Assembly: GCA_035524955.1 (NCBI GenBank)
Contig: DATLFG010000107.1
Span: 119,243 to 183,242, forward strand
Source: CAMLFJ01 sp035524955
GTDB lineage: Bacteria; Methylomirabilota; Methylomirabilia; Rokubacteriales; CSP1-6
DNA length: 64,000 nucleotides
Direction: 5' to 3'
The position numbers were made by a program, and so were the translations under genes. The notes beneath the pieces were generated by a model that was not told where the DNA came from, made no database searches, and worked only from the letters and a program-made list of their open reading frames with translations. Below, one piece after another: positions 51,101-58,730 of this stretch. The first letter of the stretch is position 1. The number at the start of each line of letters is the position of its first letter.

Positions 51101-51277
51101 TCAGGACGACTTCCGCTGGGAGAGCTGTCGAACCAGGAACTCGGAATCGAGCGGCGTCAGGTCGAAGCGGCGCCCCGCCTCGTCGATCAGCTTCGTGCGA
51201 TCGGCCTTCGGGTTGTCCTGGAGCTGCTCGTCGATCCACTTCACGGCCTGCTTGATCGGGGCCTCGCCAGCGCTCAT
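51101..51277 (-). CDS. 58-aa conserved-looking helical protein
   Basis: ATG 51277 with AGAGGA seven bases ahead; 58 residues ending KSS. All helical and charged: A-V-K-W-I-D-E-Q-L-Q-D-N-P, then L-I-D-E-A-G-R-R-F-D-L-T-P-L-D-S-E-F-L. This layout could be a small helix-turn-helix-like bundle. It lies 43 bases after the CHAT-like gene and is probably co-transcribed. Not recognised. Confidence 0.65.
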   Translation of the reverse strand: MSAGEAPIKQAVKWIDEQLQDNPKADRTKLIDEAGRRFDLTPLDSEFLVRQLSQRKSS

Positions 51278-51320
51278 GGTCGGTTCCTCTCTGCGGCCGG
51301 GCCGGGAGGCCGCGGCGGCG

Positions 51321-52046
51321 TCACAGATCGCGGACCACGCGGCGGGCGCGATCCACGTTCCGGCGGAAGATGTCGAAGGAGTTGTCCATCGCGGGCTTGC
51401 GGCCCTGCCCGCGGTCCAGGGTGAAGCACGAGAACGTGATGTCGTGGGCCAGCGGAAAGTCGCGGTAGAGCTGGCCCGCCACCTTCTGCGGGTTCTCCGA
51501 GCGGGTGATCTCGAAGTCCTCACGCGCGCGCAGCGGGGGCATGCGCTCGCCGTGCTTGGTGCGCACCCACTTCATGGTGCCGCCGAGCAGGTAGGACAGG
51601 AACAGGCAGTCCACCAGCATGGACTCGGTCCACGGGATCGCCTTCTGATAGCCCGCCACGAAGCGTGCCCCGGTGGACAGCAGGAAGTTCTTCGCGGTGT
51701 CCGGCGTGACGAAGTCGCAGGCGCCGAAGATGTAGCCGGTGCCGGTGCTGGGCCGGCAGTGGTCCACCAGGGTCTCGAGCCGGATGACCTTCTCGCCGAT
51801 CCCGACCAGCTTGCGCCGCTGGCCGTGCGAGGCGATGTAGCAGACCTGGAACGAGCGCCGCCGCCGGCGCACCTCCTCGAGGAGCAGGCCCAGATCGTAG
51901 CTCGAGTAGAAGCGGCGGTACACCAGGTTGACCCGGATGCCCTCCCAGGCCAGCGACTGCCTGATGGCCTTGAGATAGGGAAGTACCGAGGGCTCGTCGT
52001 CCAGCAGGCGGCCCTTCTTGTTCCACATCGACTCCAGCACTACCAT
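51321..52046 (-). CDS. CHAT/caspase-like fold protein
   Basis: 241 residues from ATG 52046, GAGGA six bases upstream. The central part follows the CHAT/caspase layout: strand plus His77 in CYIASHGQ, then Cys112 in YIFGACDF. After these comes the typical STGARFVAGYQKAIP segment and a helix with D-C-L-F-L-S-Y-L-L-G-G. His and Cys would form the protease dyad. There is no receptor, repeat or effector domain, so it is a compact stand-alone form. Divergent from the MocR regulator. Fold assignment is from motif order only and needs a structural check. Confidence 0.65.
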   Translation of the reverse strand: MVVLESMWNKKGRLLDDEPSVLPYLKAIRQSLAWEGIRVNLVYRRFYSSYDLGLLLEEVRRRRRSFQVCYIASHGQRRKLVGIGEKVIRLETLVDHCRPSTGTGYIFGACDFVTPDTAKNFLLSTGARFVAGYQKAIPWTESMLVDCLFLSYLLGGTMKWVRTKHGERMPPLRAREDFEITRSENPQKVAGQLYRDFPLAHDITFSCFTLDRGQGRKPAMDNSFDIFRRNVDRARRVVRDL

Positions 52047-52108
52047 GCCCGGCATCGTCAATCCTCGATGAGCGGTCGGTCTCCGGCCCCATATCGCCCC
52101 AGGTGGGA

Positions 52109-52138
52109 CCCCAGGGACCCCTGGGGTGCGCCATGATA
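52109..52138 (-). promoter_or_regulatory. Leader hairpin and -10 of the CHAT-like gene
   Basis: TATCAT on the minus strand (52138-52133) is a good -10. The following leader holds a perfect 7-bp dyad CCCCAGG-GACC-CCTGGGG (52109-52126). No clear -35 is present, suggesting dependence on an activator; the MocR operator lies right at that position. Confidence 0.45.
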
Positions 52139-52160
52139 GCACGGGGTCCGGCCCCCTCGA

Positions 52161-52226
52161 TTGGATGATCCTGGAATCATCCAATTGGAGGTTTACAGCT
52201 ACGTGAACGTCGAGATAATGGATGAT
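52161..52226 (+). promoter_or_regulatory. PdxR/MocR-type operator and promoter
   Basis: Inverted repeat TTGGATGAT-N6-ATCATCCAA (52161-52184), then TTTACA (52192-52197), 16 bases, GATAAT (52214-52219). A third half-site ATGGATGAT at 52218-52226 covers the transcription start. A distal pair plus a promoter-proximal half-site is the pattern expected for a regulator that activates and also limits its own gene. Confidence 0.7.
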
Positions 52227-52235
52227 ATCCGAGCG

Positions 52236-53771
52236 ATGAGAATTCAACTGAACCGGGATACCGGAGGGACGGGCAGGGCGTCGCTGTCGCGCCAGATCCA
52301 GCTCCACTTCGAGCGGCTGATCAGCCAGGGTCTGCTCGCGGCCGGGATGAAGCTGCCCGCCAGCCGTGAGCTGGCCCGAGAGCTCGGGGTCAATCGCACG
52401 ACCGTGGCACTGGCCTATGACGAGCTGGTGGCGGGCGGCTGGGCCCGGGCCCACGTGGGCCAGGGGACGTTCGTCGCCGATCGAGTCCCGGCCGCCGCCG
52501 CCCCGACCCGCCCGGCGGCACCGCGGCTCGACTGGACTCCGTTCCTCTCCAAGGGCGCTCAGGTGATCGCGGCGGACACCCGCCGGCGCCGCGGCTACAG
52601 CCAGGTGCCGCAGCCCGGGCCGGGCGCGATCTCGTTCGCGGGCGGGATGCCCGATAGCGGGCTGTTTCCCACCGACGCCTTCCGGCGCGTGCTCAATCGC
52701 GTGATCCGCGAGGAAGGGCGGGAGTTGCTGCAGTACTATCCGGGACGCGGCTATCCGCTGCTCCGCGAGTTCCTGGCCGGCTACCTGCTGCGCTTCGGCC
52801 TCGAGGTCCGCCCCGAGGAGATCCTGATCGTCAACGGCTCGCAGCAGGGCTTCGATCTGGTCGCGAGGACGCTCCTCGATCCCGGCGACTTCGTCGCGAT
52901 CGAGGAGCCGTCCTATCCGCGCGCCATGCAGGTCTTCCGCGCGTTCGGGGCCCAGCTCCTGCCGGTGCCCATGAGGGACGGTGGCCTCGATCCCGAGCAT
53001 CTCGACCGGCTGCTCGAGCGGCAGGCTCCGAAGCTGCTCTACTGTCAGCCCAGCGCCCACAATCCCACCGGGCTCACGATGCGGCCCGAGGCGCGGAAGC
53101 GGCTCCTGGAGGTGGCGGCGCGGCACCGGCTGCCCATCATGGAGGACGGTTTCGACGGCAGCCTGTTCTTCGGGCCGCAGCCTCCGGCCCCCCTCAAGGC
53201 CCTCGACGTCTCGGGGCTCGTCATCTACGTCGGGACCTTCTCGAAGATCCTGTTTCCCGGCCTGCGCCTCGGCTGGATCGTGGCCGCCCCGGAGTTGATA
53301 GACCGCCTGGAAGTCGCCAAGGACCTGGCGGACATCCACACGAGCCCCCTCATCCAGGCTGCGGTCTACCATTTCTGCCGCCAGCGTCTGCTCGACCGTC
53401 ACCAGGCGCGGGTCCTGCGCGAGTACGGCCGGCGCCGCGCCACGCTGCTCGCCTCGCTGGCCCGGCGCATGCCGGCCGGCGTGACCTGGACCGAGAACGA
53501 GGGCGGCTTCTCATTGCTGGTGACGCTGCCGGTGGGGCTGGACGCCGCGCCGCTCCTCGAGCGCGCTGCCGCGCGCGGGGTGATCTTCACGCCCGGGAAC
53601 GCGTTCTTCGTGGACGGGGGTGGAGAGCGCACGCTGCGCCTGTCCTTCTCGGCGCTGCCGCTGGCTCAGATCGACGAGGGTATCAAGCGGCTCGCCGAGA
53701 TCGTTCGTGACGCGCAACGCCATCCGGAGCCGGTGGGTCTCGTGGCCGTCCCGGCGGTGCCGCTGGTCTAG
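52236..53771 (+). CDS. MocR-family regulator, probably PdxR-like (GntR helix-turn-helix + aminotransferase fold)
   Basis: 511 residues from ATG 52236, the first start after the mapped promoter; the frame is open back to 52161. N-terminal GntR winged helix (L-S-R-Q-I-Q-L-H-F-E-R-L-I-S-Q-G, L-P-A-S-R-E-L-A-R-E-L-G-V-N-R-T-T-V). C-terminal aminotransferase-I domain with PLP-lysine in GTFSKILFPGLRLGW and S-A-H-N-P-T-G. PdxR members sense PLP and control pdxST; pdxS and pdxT lie in the same direction downstream, supporting that role. Confidence 0.88.
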   Translation: MRIQLNRDTGGTGRASLSRQIQLHFERLISQGLLAAGMKLPASRELARELGVNRTTVALAYDELVAGGWARAHVGQGTFVADRVPAAAAPTRPAAPRLDWTPFLSKGAQVIAADTRRRRGYSQVPQPGPGAISFAGGMPDSGLFPTDAFRRVLNRVIREEGRELLQYYPGRGYPLLREFLAGYLLRFGLEVRPEEILIVNGSQQGFDLVARTLLDPGDFVAIEEPSYPRAMQVFRAFGAQLLPVPMRDGGLDPEHLDRLLERQAPKLLYCQPSAHNPTGLTMRPEARKRLLEVAARHRLPIMEDGFDGSLFFGPQPPAPLKALDVSGLVIYVGTFSKILFPGLRLGWIVAAPELIDRLEVAKDLADIHTSPLIQAAVYHFCRQRLLDRHQARVLREYGRRRATLLASLARRMPAGVTWTENEGGFSLLVTLPVGLDAAPLLERAAARGVIFTPGNAFFVDGGGERTLRLSFSALPLAQIDEGIKRLAEIVRDAQRHPEPVGLVAVPAVPLV

Positions 53772-53781
53772 GAGGTATCAC

Positions 53782-54945
53782 GTGGACTTCCACACCCTCG
53801 CGGCCCGCGGCGGGCGCGACGTGCCCTCGGCCAGCCGGCCCCTGACCCCGCCCATCTACCAGACCAATGTGTACGTGTTCGAGGACATGGACACGGTCGA
53901 GTCGGTCTGGGAGAGCAAGACGCCGGGTTTCGTCTACGGCCGCTACGGCACCGGCAACCACGCCATGCTCGAGGACCTGGTGGCGGCGCTGGAGGGCGCC
54001 GAGGCGGCGGTGGCGTGCGCCTCCGGCATGGGCGCCACCACCGCGCTGCTGCTCGGGCTGTTCTCGTCCGGTGATCACCTGGTCTCGGCGCGCGATCTCT
54101 ACGGCTCCACCGCCGCGTTCCTGGGCGACGAGGGGCGGCGGCTCGGGGTCGAGACCGACTTCGTGGACGCGACCGACATCGGGGCGATCGTGGCAGCGCT
54201 GCGGCCGACGACGCGCGCGGTCTTCGTGGAAGCGATGTCGAATCCGTTGCTGCGGCTCGTGGACGTGCCCGCGCTCGCCCCCGAGCTGGCGCGCCGGGGG
54301 ATCGACCTGATCGTGGACGCGTCCATGGCGTCACCCGCGGTGTTCCGCCCACTCGAGCACGGGGCGACCCTGGTCATGCACAGCCTGACCAAGTTCATAT
54401 CCGGCCACGGCGACGTCACCGGCGGGCTCGTGGCCGGCCGCGCCGAGCCGATGGCCCGCATCCGCAACGCGATGATCCGCGCCGGCACCAACCTGGGCCC
54501 GTTCGACGCCTGGCTGGCGACCCGCGGCGCCCGCACCCTCGCGGTGCGCATGGAGCGGCAGTGCACCAGCGCGCTGGTGCTCGCCCGAGGCCTCGAGCGC
54601 CTGCCCGCGGTTTCGCGCGTGTACTACCCGGGCCTGCCGTCGCACCCGCAGCACGCGCTCGCGGGACGCCTGATGCCGAAGCTCTCCGGCGCGATGGTCT
54701 CCTTCGACCTGCGCGGCGGCGCGCCGGCGGTGGAGCGCTTCATGGCGCGGGCGCGGTTGCTCGAGTTCGCGCCCAGCTTCGGCGACGTGGCCACCACATG
54801 GACCTATCCCGCCCGCACGTCGCACCGGCGGGTGTCCGACGAGGAGAAGGCCGCGATGGGGATCGGCGCCGGACTCGTGCGCGTGTCGGTCGGGCTCGAG
54901 GACTCGGCCGAGCTGATGGCGGATCTCGAAGGGGCCGTCGCGTGA
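53782..54945 (+). CDS. Cys/Met-metabolism PLP enzyme (cystathionine gamma-synthase/lyase family)
   Basis: 387 residues, GTG after GGAGG. Family signatures: GFVYGRYGTGNHAMLED, A-C-A-S-G-M-G-A-T, PLP-Lys in MHSLTKFISGHGDVTGG. Uses PLP for gamma-replacement or gamma-elimination on sulfur amino acids; synthase and lyase cannot be separated here. It sits between the PLP-sensing regulator and the PLP synthase genes, and is itself PLP-dependent. Confidence 0.88.
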   Translation: MDFHTLAARGGRDVPSASRPLTPPIYQTNVYVFEDMDTVESVWESKTPGFVYGRYGTGNHAMLEDLVAALEGAEAAVACASGMGATTALLLGLFSSGDHLVSARDLYGSTAAFLGDEGRRLGVETDFVDATDIGAIVAALRPTTRAVFVEAMSNPLLRLVDVPALAPELARRGIDLIVDASMASPAVFRPLEHGATLVMHSLTKFISGHGDVTGGLVAGRAEPMARIRNAMIRAGTNLGPFDAWLATRGARTLAVRMERQCTSALVLARGLERLPAVSRVYYPGLPSHPQHALAGRLMPKLSGAMVSFDLRGGAPAVERFMARARLLEFAPSFGDVATTWTYPARTSHRRVSDEEKAAMGIGAGLVRVSVGLEDSAELMADLEGAVA

Positions 54946-55598
54946 GCCCGGTGGGCACGGAGCGGGCGCCGTCGGTGGTGGCGCCGGTCACCCTCGACGG
55001 CCGCTGGGTCCGGCTCGAGCCGCTCACCTTGGCCCACGCGGCCGGCCTGCTCGCCGCCGCCTCGGGGTCGCGGGAGACCTACGGGTTCACGCTGGTGCCG
55101 GGAACCGCGGCCGAGACCGACGCCTATATCGCGACCGCGCTGGCCGAGCAGGAGGCCGGGCGCACACTCCCGTTCGCCACGGTGGACCGGGTGCGGGGCG
55201 TGGTCGTCGGCTGCACGCGACTCTTCAACATCGAGTTCTGGCCGTGGCCGCCCGGCAACGCCAACCAGCGCGGCGTGGAGCGGCCCGACGTGGTGGAGAT
55301 CGGCTGGACCTGGCTCGCCGCCGTCGCCCAGCGGACCCCGATCAACACCGAAGCGAAGCTGCTGATGCTGGCCCACGCGTTCGACGACTGGCGGGTCCAT
55401 CGCGTGAGCCTCATGACCGATGCGCGCAACCAGCGCTCGCGGAGCGCGATCACGCGGCTGGGCGCCCGGTTCGACGGCGTTCTACGAGCGGCCCGGCCCG
55501 CGAGCGACGGCGCCATTCGCGACACCGCGGCCTTCTCCATCCTGGAAGCGGAGTGGCCCGCGGTCAGGGCCAATCTCGAAGCGCGACTTCTGCAGTGA
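54942..55598 (+). CDS. GNAT-family N-acetyltransferase (RimJ/RimL type)
   Basis: 218 residues, GTG overlapping the previous stop (GTGA). L-D-G-R-W-V-R-L-E-P-L start and E-I-G-W-T-W-L-A core. The acetyl-CoA region is R-V-H-R-V-S-L-M-T-D-A-R-N-Q-R-S-R-S-A-I-T-R-L-G-A-R-F-D-G. The last motif is the family's typical N-x-x-S-x-x-A-I-x-x-x-G-F. Target unknown. Confidence 0.87.
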   Translation: MSPVGTERAPSVVAPVTLDGRWVRLEPLTLAHAAGLLAAASGSRETYGFTLVPGTAAETDAYIATALAEQEAGRTLPFATVDRVRGVVVGCTRLFNIEFWPWPPGNANQRGVERPDVVEIGWTWLAAVAQRTPINTEAKLLMLAHAFDDWRVHRVSLMTDARNQRSRSAITRLGARFDGVLRAARPASDGAIRDTAAFSILEAEWPAVRANLEARLLQ

Positions 55599-55630
55599 CC
55601 CGACCCGAGTACACCAAAGGAGACGAGGAC

Positions 55631-56512
55631 ATGGAGAGCGGAACGCCGAGACTGAAGGTGGGGCTGGCCGAGATGCTGAAGGGCGGCGTCATCATGGACG
55701 TCACCAACGCGGAGCAGGCCAAGATCGCCGAGGACGCGGGAGCCGTCGCGGTGATGGCGCTCGAGCGGGTGCCGTCGGACATCCGGAAGGAAGGCGGGGT
55801 GGCCCGCATGTCGCCGGTCACCAAGATCAAGGAGATCCAGAAGGCGGTGACGATCCCGGTGATGGCCAAGTGCCGGATCGGGCACTTCGTGGAGGCCCAG
55901 ATCCTCGAGTCGCTCGGGGTGGACTTCATCGACGAGTCCGAGGTGCTCACCCCGGCCGACGAGCACTTCCACGTGGACAAGTTCGCCTTCAAGGTGCCCT
56001 TCGTCTGCGGATCGCGCGACCTGGGCGAGTGCCTGCGCCGCATCGGCGAGGGTGCGGCCATGATGCGCACCAAGGGCGAGGCCGGCTCCGGCAACATCGT
56101 GGAGGCGGTGCGCCACATGCGCGCGGTGACGTCGGGCATCCGGCGGCTCACCATGCTGGGCCCCGAGGAGCTGATGACCGAGGCGAAGAACTTGGGTGCG
56201 CCCTACGACCTGGTGCGCTGGGTGGCCAAGAGCGGGCACCTGCCGGTGCCGAACTTCTCGGCGGGCGGCATCGCCACGCCGGCCGACGCGGCGCTCATGA
56301 TGCAGCTCGGCGCCGAGGCGGTCTTCGTGGGCTCCGGCATCTTCAAGTCGTCGGACCCGGCCGTGCGGGCCAAGGCCATCGTGCAGGCCACCACGCACTT
56401 CAAGGACCCCGACGTGCTGGCCAAGGTCTCCGAAGGACTCGGCGACGCTATGCCCGGCATCGAGACGTCAAAGCTGAAGGACTCGGAGCTGCTCCAGACC
56501 CGGGGCTGGTAG
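55631..56512 (+). CDS. pdxS: Pyridoxal 5'-phosphate synthase subunit PdxS
   Basis: 293 residues, AAGGAGA ribosome site. Near-canonical PdxS: GGVIMDVTNAEQAKIAEDAG, A-V-M-A-L-E-R-V-P-S-D-I-R, R-T-K-G-E-A-G-S-G-N, F-S-A-G-G-I-A-T-P-A-D-A. Makes PLP from ribose 5-phosphate, glyceraldehyde 3-phosphate and ammonia supplied by PdxT, in a 24-subunit complex. Unusually, a peroxiredoxin gene separates it from pdxT. Confidence 0.97.
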   Translation: MESGTPRLKVGLAEMLKGGVIMDVTNAEQAKIAEDAGAVAVMALERVPSDIRKEGGVARMSPVTKIKEIQKAVTIPVMAKCRIGHFVEAQILESLGVDFIDESEVLTPADEHFHVDKFAFKVPFVCGSRDLGECLRRIGEGAAMMRTKGEAGSGNIVEAVRHMRAVTSGIRRLTMLGPEELMTEAKNLGAPYDLVRWVAKSGHLPVPNFSAGGIATPADAALMMQLGAEAVFVGSGIFKSSDPAVRAKAIVQATTHFKDPDVLAKVSEGLGDAMPGIETSKLKDSELLQTRGW

Positions 56513-56535
56513 GGGCCAGCGAATGGCGCCGAGCT

Positions 56536-56563
56536 GGGAATGGTAGCGAGTAGGGAATGGTAG
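56536..56563 (+). repeat. Direct repeat GGGAATGGTAG in the pdxS-peroxiredoxin gap
   Basis: GGGAATGGTAG at 56536-56546 and again at 56553-56563, 17 bases apart, in the 127-base gap. No known binding protein. A promoter for the following gene is not clear. Confidence 0.4.
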
Positions 56564-56639
56564 GGGGCAGTTGCTGGGCGAGGCGCAGCCGAAGGCGAGC
56601 CGAGCGAATTCAAGAAAGGGGCTTACGGTAGACAGCAGG

Positions 56640-57275
56640 ATGGATCCCGTATACACGAGGATGGATCCCGTTCACGCACTCCCACCCGATCTCCCGCCGC
56701 CAACAGACGACGGTGCCTGCGACCACCTCCCGGGATTGCGGGTGCCGTCCATCCGCCTGGCGTCGACCGGAGGCGGGGTCGTGGACCTGGCGGAGGTCGC
56801 CCAGCGACCCGCGGTCTTCTTCTTCTACCCGCGCACCGGCGAGCCCGGAAAGGCCGCCGGCCCGGAGTGGGACGCGATCCCCGGGGCCCGCGGCTGCACG
56901 CCCCAGAGCTGCGGGTTCCGCGATCTCCACCGCGACTTCAAGAAGCTGGACGTCACCGTTCTCGGCGTCAGCACGCAGGACACCGGCTACCAGCGCGAGT
57001 TCGTCGAGCGCAACCACGTGCCCTTCGAGCTCCTGAGCGACCGCGAGCTGCTGCTCACCCGCGCGCTCCGCCTGCCGACCTTCGAGTACCCGGTGGAGCG
57101 GGGCGGGCCGACGACCCTGATCAAGCGCATGGCGTGGTACGTCGAGCGGGAGCGGATCGAAAAGATCTGGTACCCGGTCTTTCCGCCGGACCGCAATGCC
57201 GGGACGGTGCTCGCCTGGCTCCACGAGCGCGGGCGCATGCGCGAGCCCGGCGGCGGCGAGGTCAGGCTGGCATGA
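56640..57275 (+). CDS. Peroxiredoxin, BCP/AhpC-like
   Basis: 211 residues from ATG 56640; ATG 56661 is an alternative start because AGGATGGATCCCGT is duplicated at 56637 and 56658, giving MDPVYTRMDPVHAL. Thioredoxin-fold redoxin with VFFFYPRTGEPGK and the peroxidatic-type GCTPQSCGFRD (two Cys five apart, as in BCP/PrxQ). Then V-T-V-L-G-V-S-T-Q. Reduces peroxides. Ends with ATGA overlap into pdxT. Confidence 0.85.
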   Translation: MDPVYTRMDPVHALPPDLPPPTDDGACDHLPGLRVPSIRLASTGGGVVDLAEVAQRPAVFFFYPRTGEPGKAAGPEWDAIPGARGCTPQSCGFRDLHRDFKKLDVTVLGVSTQDTGYQREFVERNHVPFELLSDRELLLTRALRLPTFEYPVERGGPTTLIKRMAWYVERERIEKIWYPVFPPDRNAGTVLAWLHERGRMREPGGGEVRLA

Positions 57276-57850
57276 AGATCGGGGTCCTGGCCCTGCAGGG
57301 GGATTTCAGCCTCCACCGGAAATCGCTCGACCGGATCGGCGTGGAGTCCGTGGAGGTGCGCATGCCGCGCCAGCTCGAGGACGTGGGCGGATTGATCATG
57401 CCGGGGGGTGAGAGCACCACGCTCCTCAAGCTCATGGACGCCTGGGACTTCGTGCCTGCGCTCGAGAAGTTCCACGCGGCCGGGCGCCCCATCTTCGGCA
57501 CCTGCGCGGGGATGATCCTGCTGGCCCGCGAGGTCCAGAGCCCCGCCCAGCTCTCCCTGGGCTTCATCGATCTCACGGTCGAGCGCAACGCCTACGGCCG
57601 CCAGAAGGAGTCGTTCGAGGCGGTGGGCGCGGCCGACCTGGGTGGCGGTCAGCGCCCGCTGAAGATGGTCTTCATCCGGGCGCCCCGGATTCGCCGCCTC
57701 GGCTGCGGGGTGACGCCGCTGGCCGAGCACCGGGGGGAATGCGTGATGGCCCGGCAGGGGAGCGTGGTCGTCGCCGCCTTCCACCCCGAGCTGACCGAGG
57801 AGTCCACGGTGCATGAGTACTTCGCGGGGATGGTGCGGGCCGCCGGCTAG
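57272..57850 (+). CDS. pdxT: Pyridoxal 5'-phosphate synthase glutaminase subunit PdxT
   Basis: 192 residues. IGVLALQGDFSLH, PGGESTTLLKL, nucleophile Cys78 in FGTCAGMILLA, and His/Glu of the triad in FHPELTEES. Hydrolyses glutamine and channels ammonia to PdxS. Start codon overlaps the peroxiredoxin stop, so the two are co-translated. Confidence 0.96.
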   Translation: MKIGVLALQGDFSLHRKSLDRIGVESVEVRMPRQLEDVGGLIMPGGESTTLLKLMDAWDFVPALEKFHAAGRPIFGTCAGMILLAREVQSPAQLSLGFIDLTVERNAYGRQKESFEAVGAADLGGGQRPLKMVFIRAPRIRRLGCGVTPLAEHRGECVMARQGSVVVAAFHPELTEESTVHEYFAGMVRAAG

Positions 57851-57892
57851 GCGTTTGTCCGGGTGACATCGGACGATCCGCCGCCAGCGGAG

Positions 57893-57977
57893 TGGTCCAC
57901 GTTCGAGCGCGGGCTTCCGCCCGCGCTTCCCATCTCCCGGGGGAAGTTCGGAAGGGGGACGTAGCCCCCCTCCGAGG
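57893..57977 (-). repeat. Intergenic hairpin repeat, family A, copy 3 (inverted)
   Basis: Read on the minus strand it holds the same parts as copies 1 and 2: a G5/C5 hairpin (57955-57970) and C-rich spacer, then a 9-bp stem AGCGCGGGC-GGAA-GCCCGCGCT (57906-57927) followed by CGAACGTGGACCA. It lies between the convergent pdxT and MOSC genes. Confidence 0.7.
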
Positions 57978-57980
57978 TCC

Positions 57981-58631
57981 CTAGGCGTCCTCGGTGTCCA
58001 ACAGCTCCACCGGGTCGCCCACCGCGATCCAGCCCCCGCCGACCACCGCGCAGTCGAGCGCCATCTCCCCGCCGAACTCGGAGGCGATGCGCCGGAGGAC
58101 CGAGAGGTCCTGCTCCAGGGTGTCCGGATCGTACGTGGTCATCACGCATCGCGACCGCAGCTTGACGACGGACGCGATCGCGCTCCCGACTCGCAGCCGG
58201 CGACCGGGCCAGCTCCGCTCCACCAGCCCGTCCACCCCGCCGATGACGAGGTTGGGCCGCAGGCGCCGGTGGTCCACCCCGAGCTGCTCGAAGGCCCCGT
58301 CGGTGCCGATGAGCAGCGGCAGCACGTCGAAGCGCTCGGGTCCCTGGTAGGAGACCAGGCGTGCCTCCGGGCCCGCCGCGGCCCGAACCGCCGCCGCGAC
58401 CTCGGGGTCATCCCACGGCTTGCCGTTCACCAGGGTCCGGCCGTCCGGCGCCAGGGTGCCGCGGAGCCCGAGCAGGCGGGGATGGGTCCGCGAGGTGATG
58501 ATGCGCCCGCGGGGTCCCGCAACGAGCACCGTGCGATCGCCGACGATGCCCGCCCCGGTGACCTCCGCGCTCTCGATCCGCTCGCCGGCCATGGACTTCA
58601 CCGGGTATCGCCAGAGCTCCTGGATCCACAT
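57981..58631 (-). CDS. MOSC-domain protein (molybdenum-cofactor sulfur carrier family)
   Basis: 216 residues. MOSC_N strand W-I-Q-E-L-W-R-Y-P-V-K-S-M-A-G-E, then the MOSC core with conserved Cys in RCVMTTYDPDT. The family binds sulfur on that Cys for Moco sulfuration or hydroxylamine-type reduction. Divergent from the CGNR regulator with a 99-base control region full of dyads. Confidence 0.87.
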   Translation of the reverse strand: MWIQELWRYPVKSMAGERIESAEVTGAGIVGDRTVLVAGPRGRIITSRTHPRLLGLRGTLAPDGRTLVNGKPWDDPEVAAAVRAAAGPEARLVSYQGPERFDVLPLLIGTDGAFEQLGVDHRRLRPNLVIGGVDGLVERSWPGRRLRVGSAIASVVKLRSRCVMTTYDPDTLEQDLSVLRRIASEFGGEMALDCAVVGGGWIAVGDPVELLDTEDA

Positions 58632-58650
58632 GGTGGCGTCTCCTCTCGTG

Positions 58651-58701
58651 CTAACCTATTTGAGTGAATATTGAGGTTAGTCGATTCGATGCTCTTCGAA
58701 T
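58651..58701. promoter_or_regulatory. Two dyads in the MOSC/CGNR divergent region
   Basis: CTAACCT-N16-AGGTTAG (58651-58680) and ATTCGA-N6-TCGAAT (58684-58701). This AT-rich block stands out from the GC-rich surroundings. Likely operators, perhaps for the CGNR protein itself. Confidence 0.55.
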
Positions 58702-58730
58702 GAGCGACTGACACGCTGTAGCAATATGTT

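Noticed and set aside
51101..52046. Calling the CHAT-like gene and 58-aa gene a phage-defence system
   Set aside because: No nuclease, receptor, reverse transcriptase or other defence gene is nearby; only the fold-like motif supports it.
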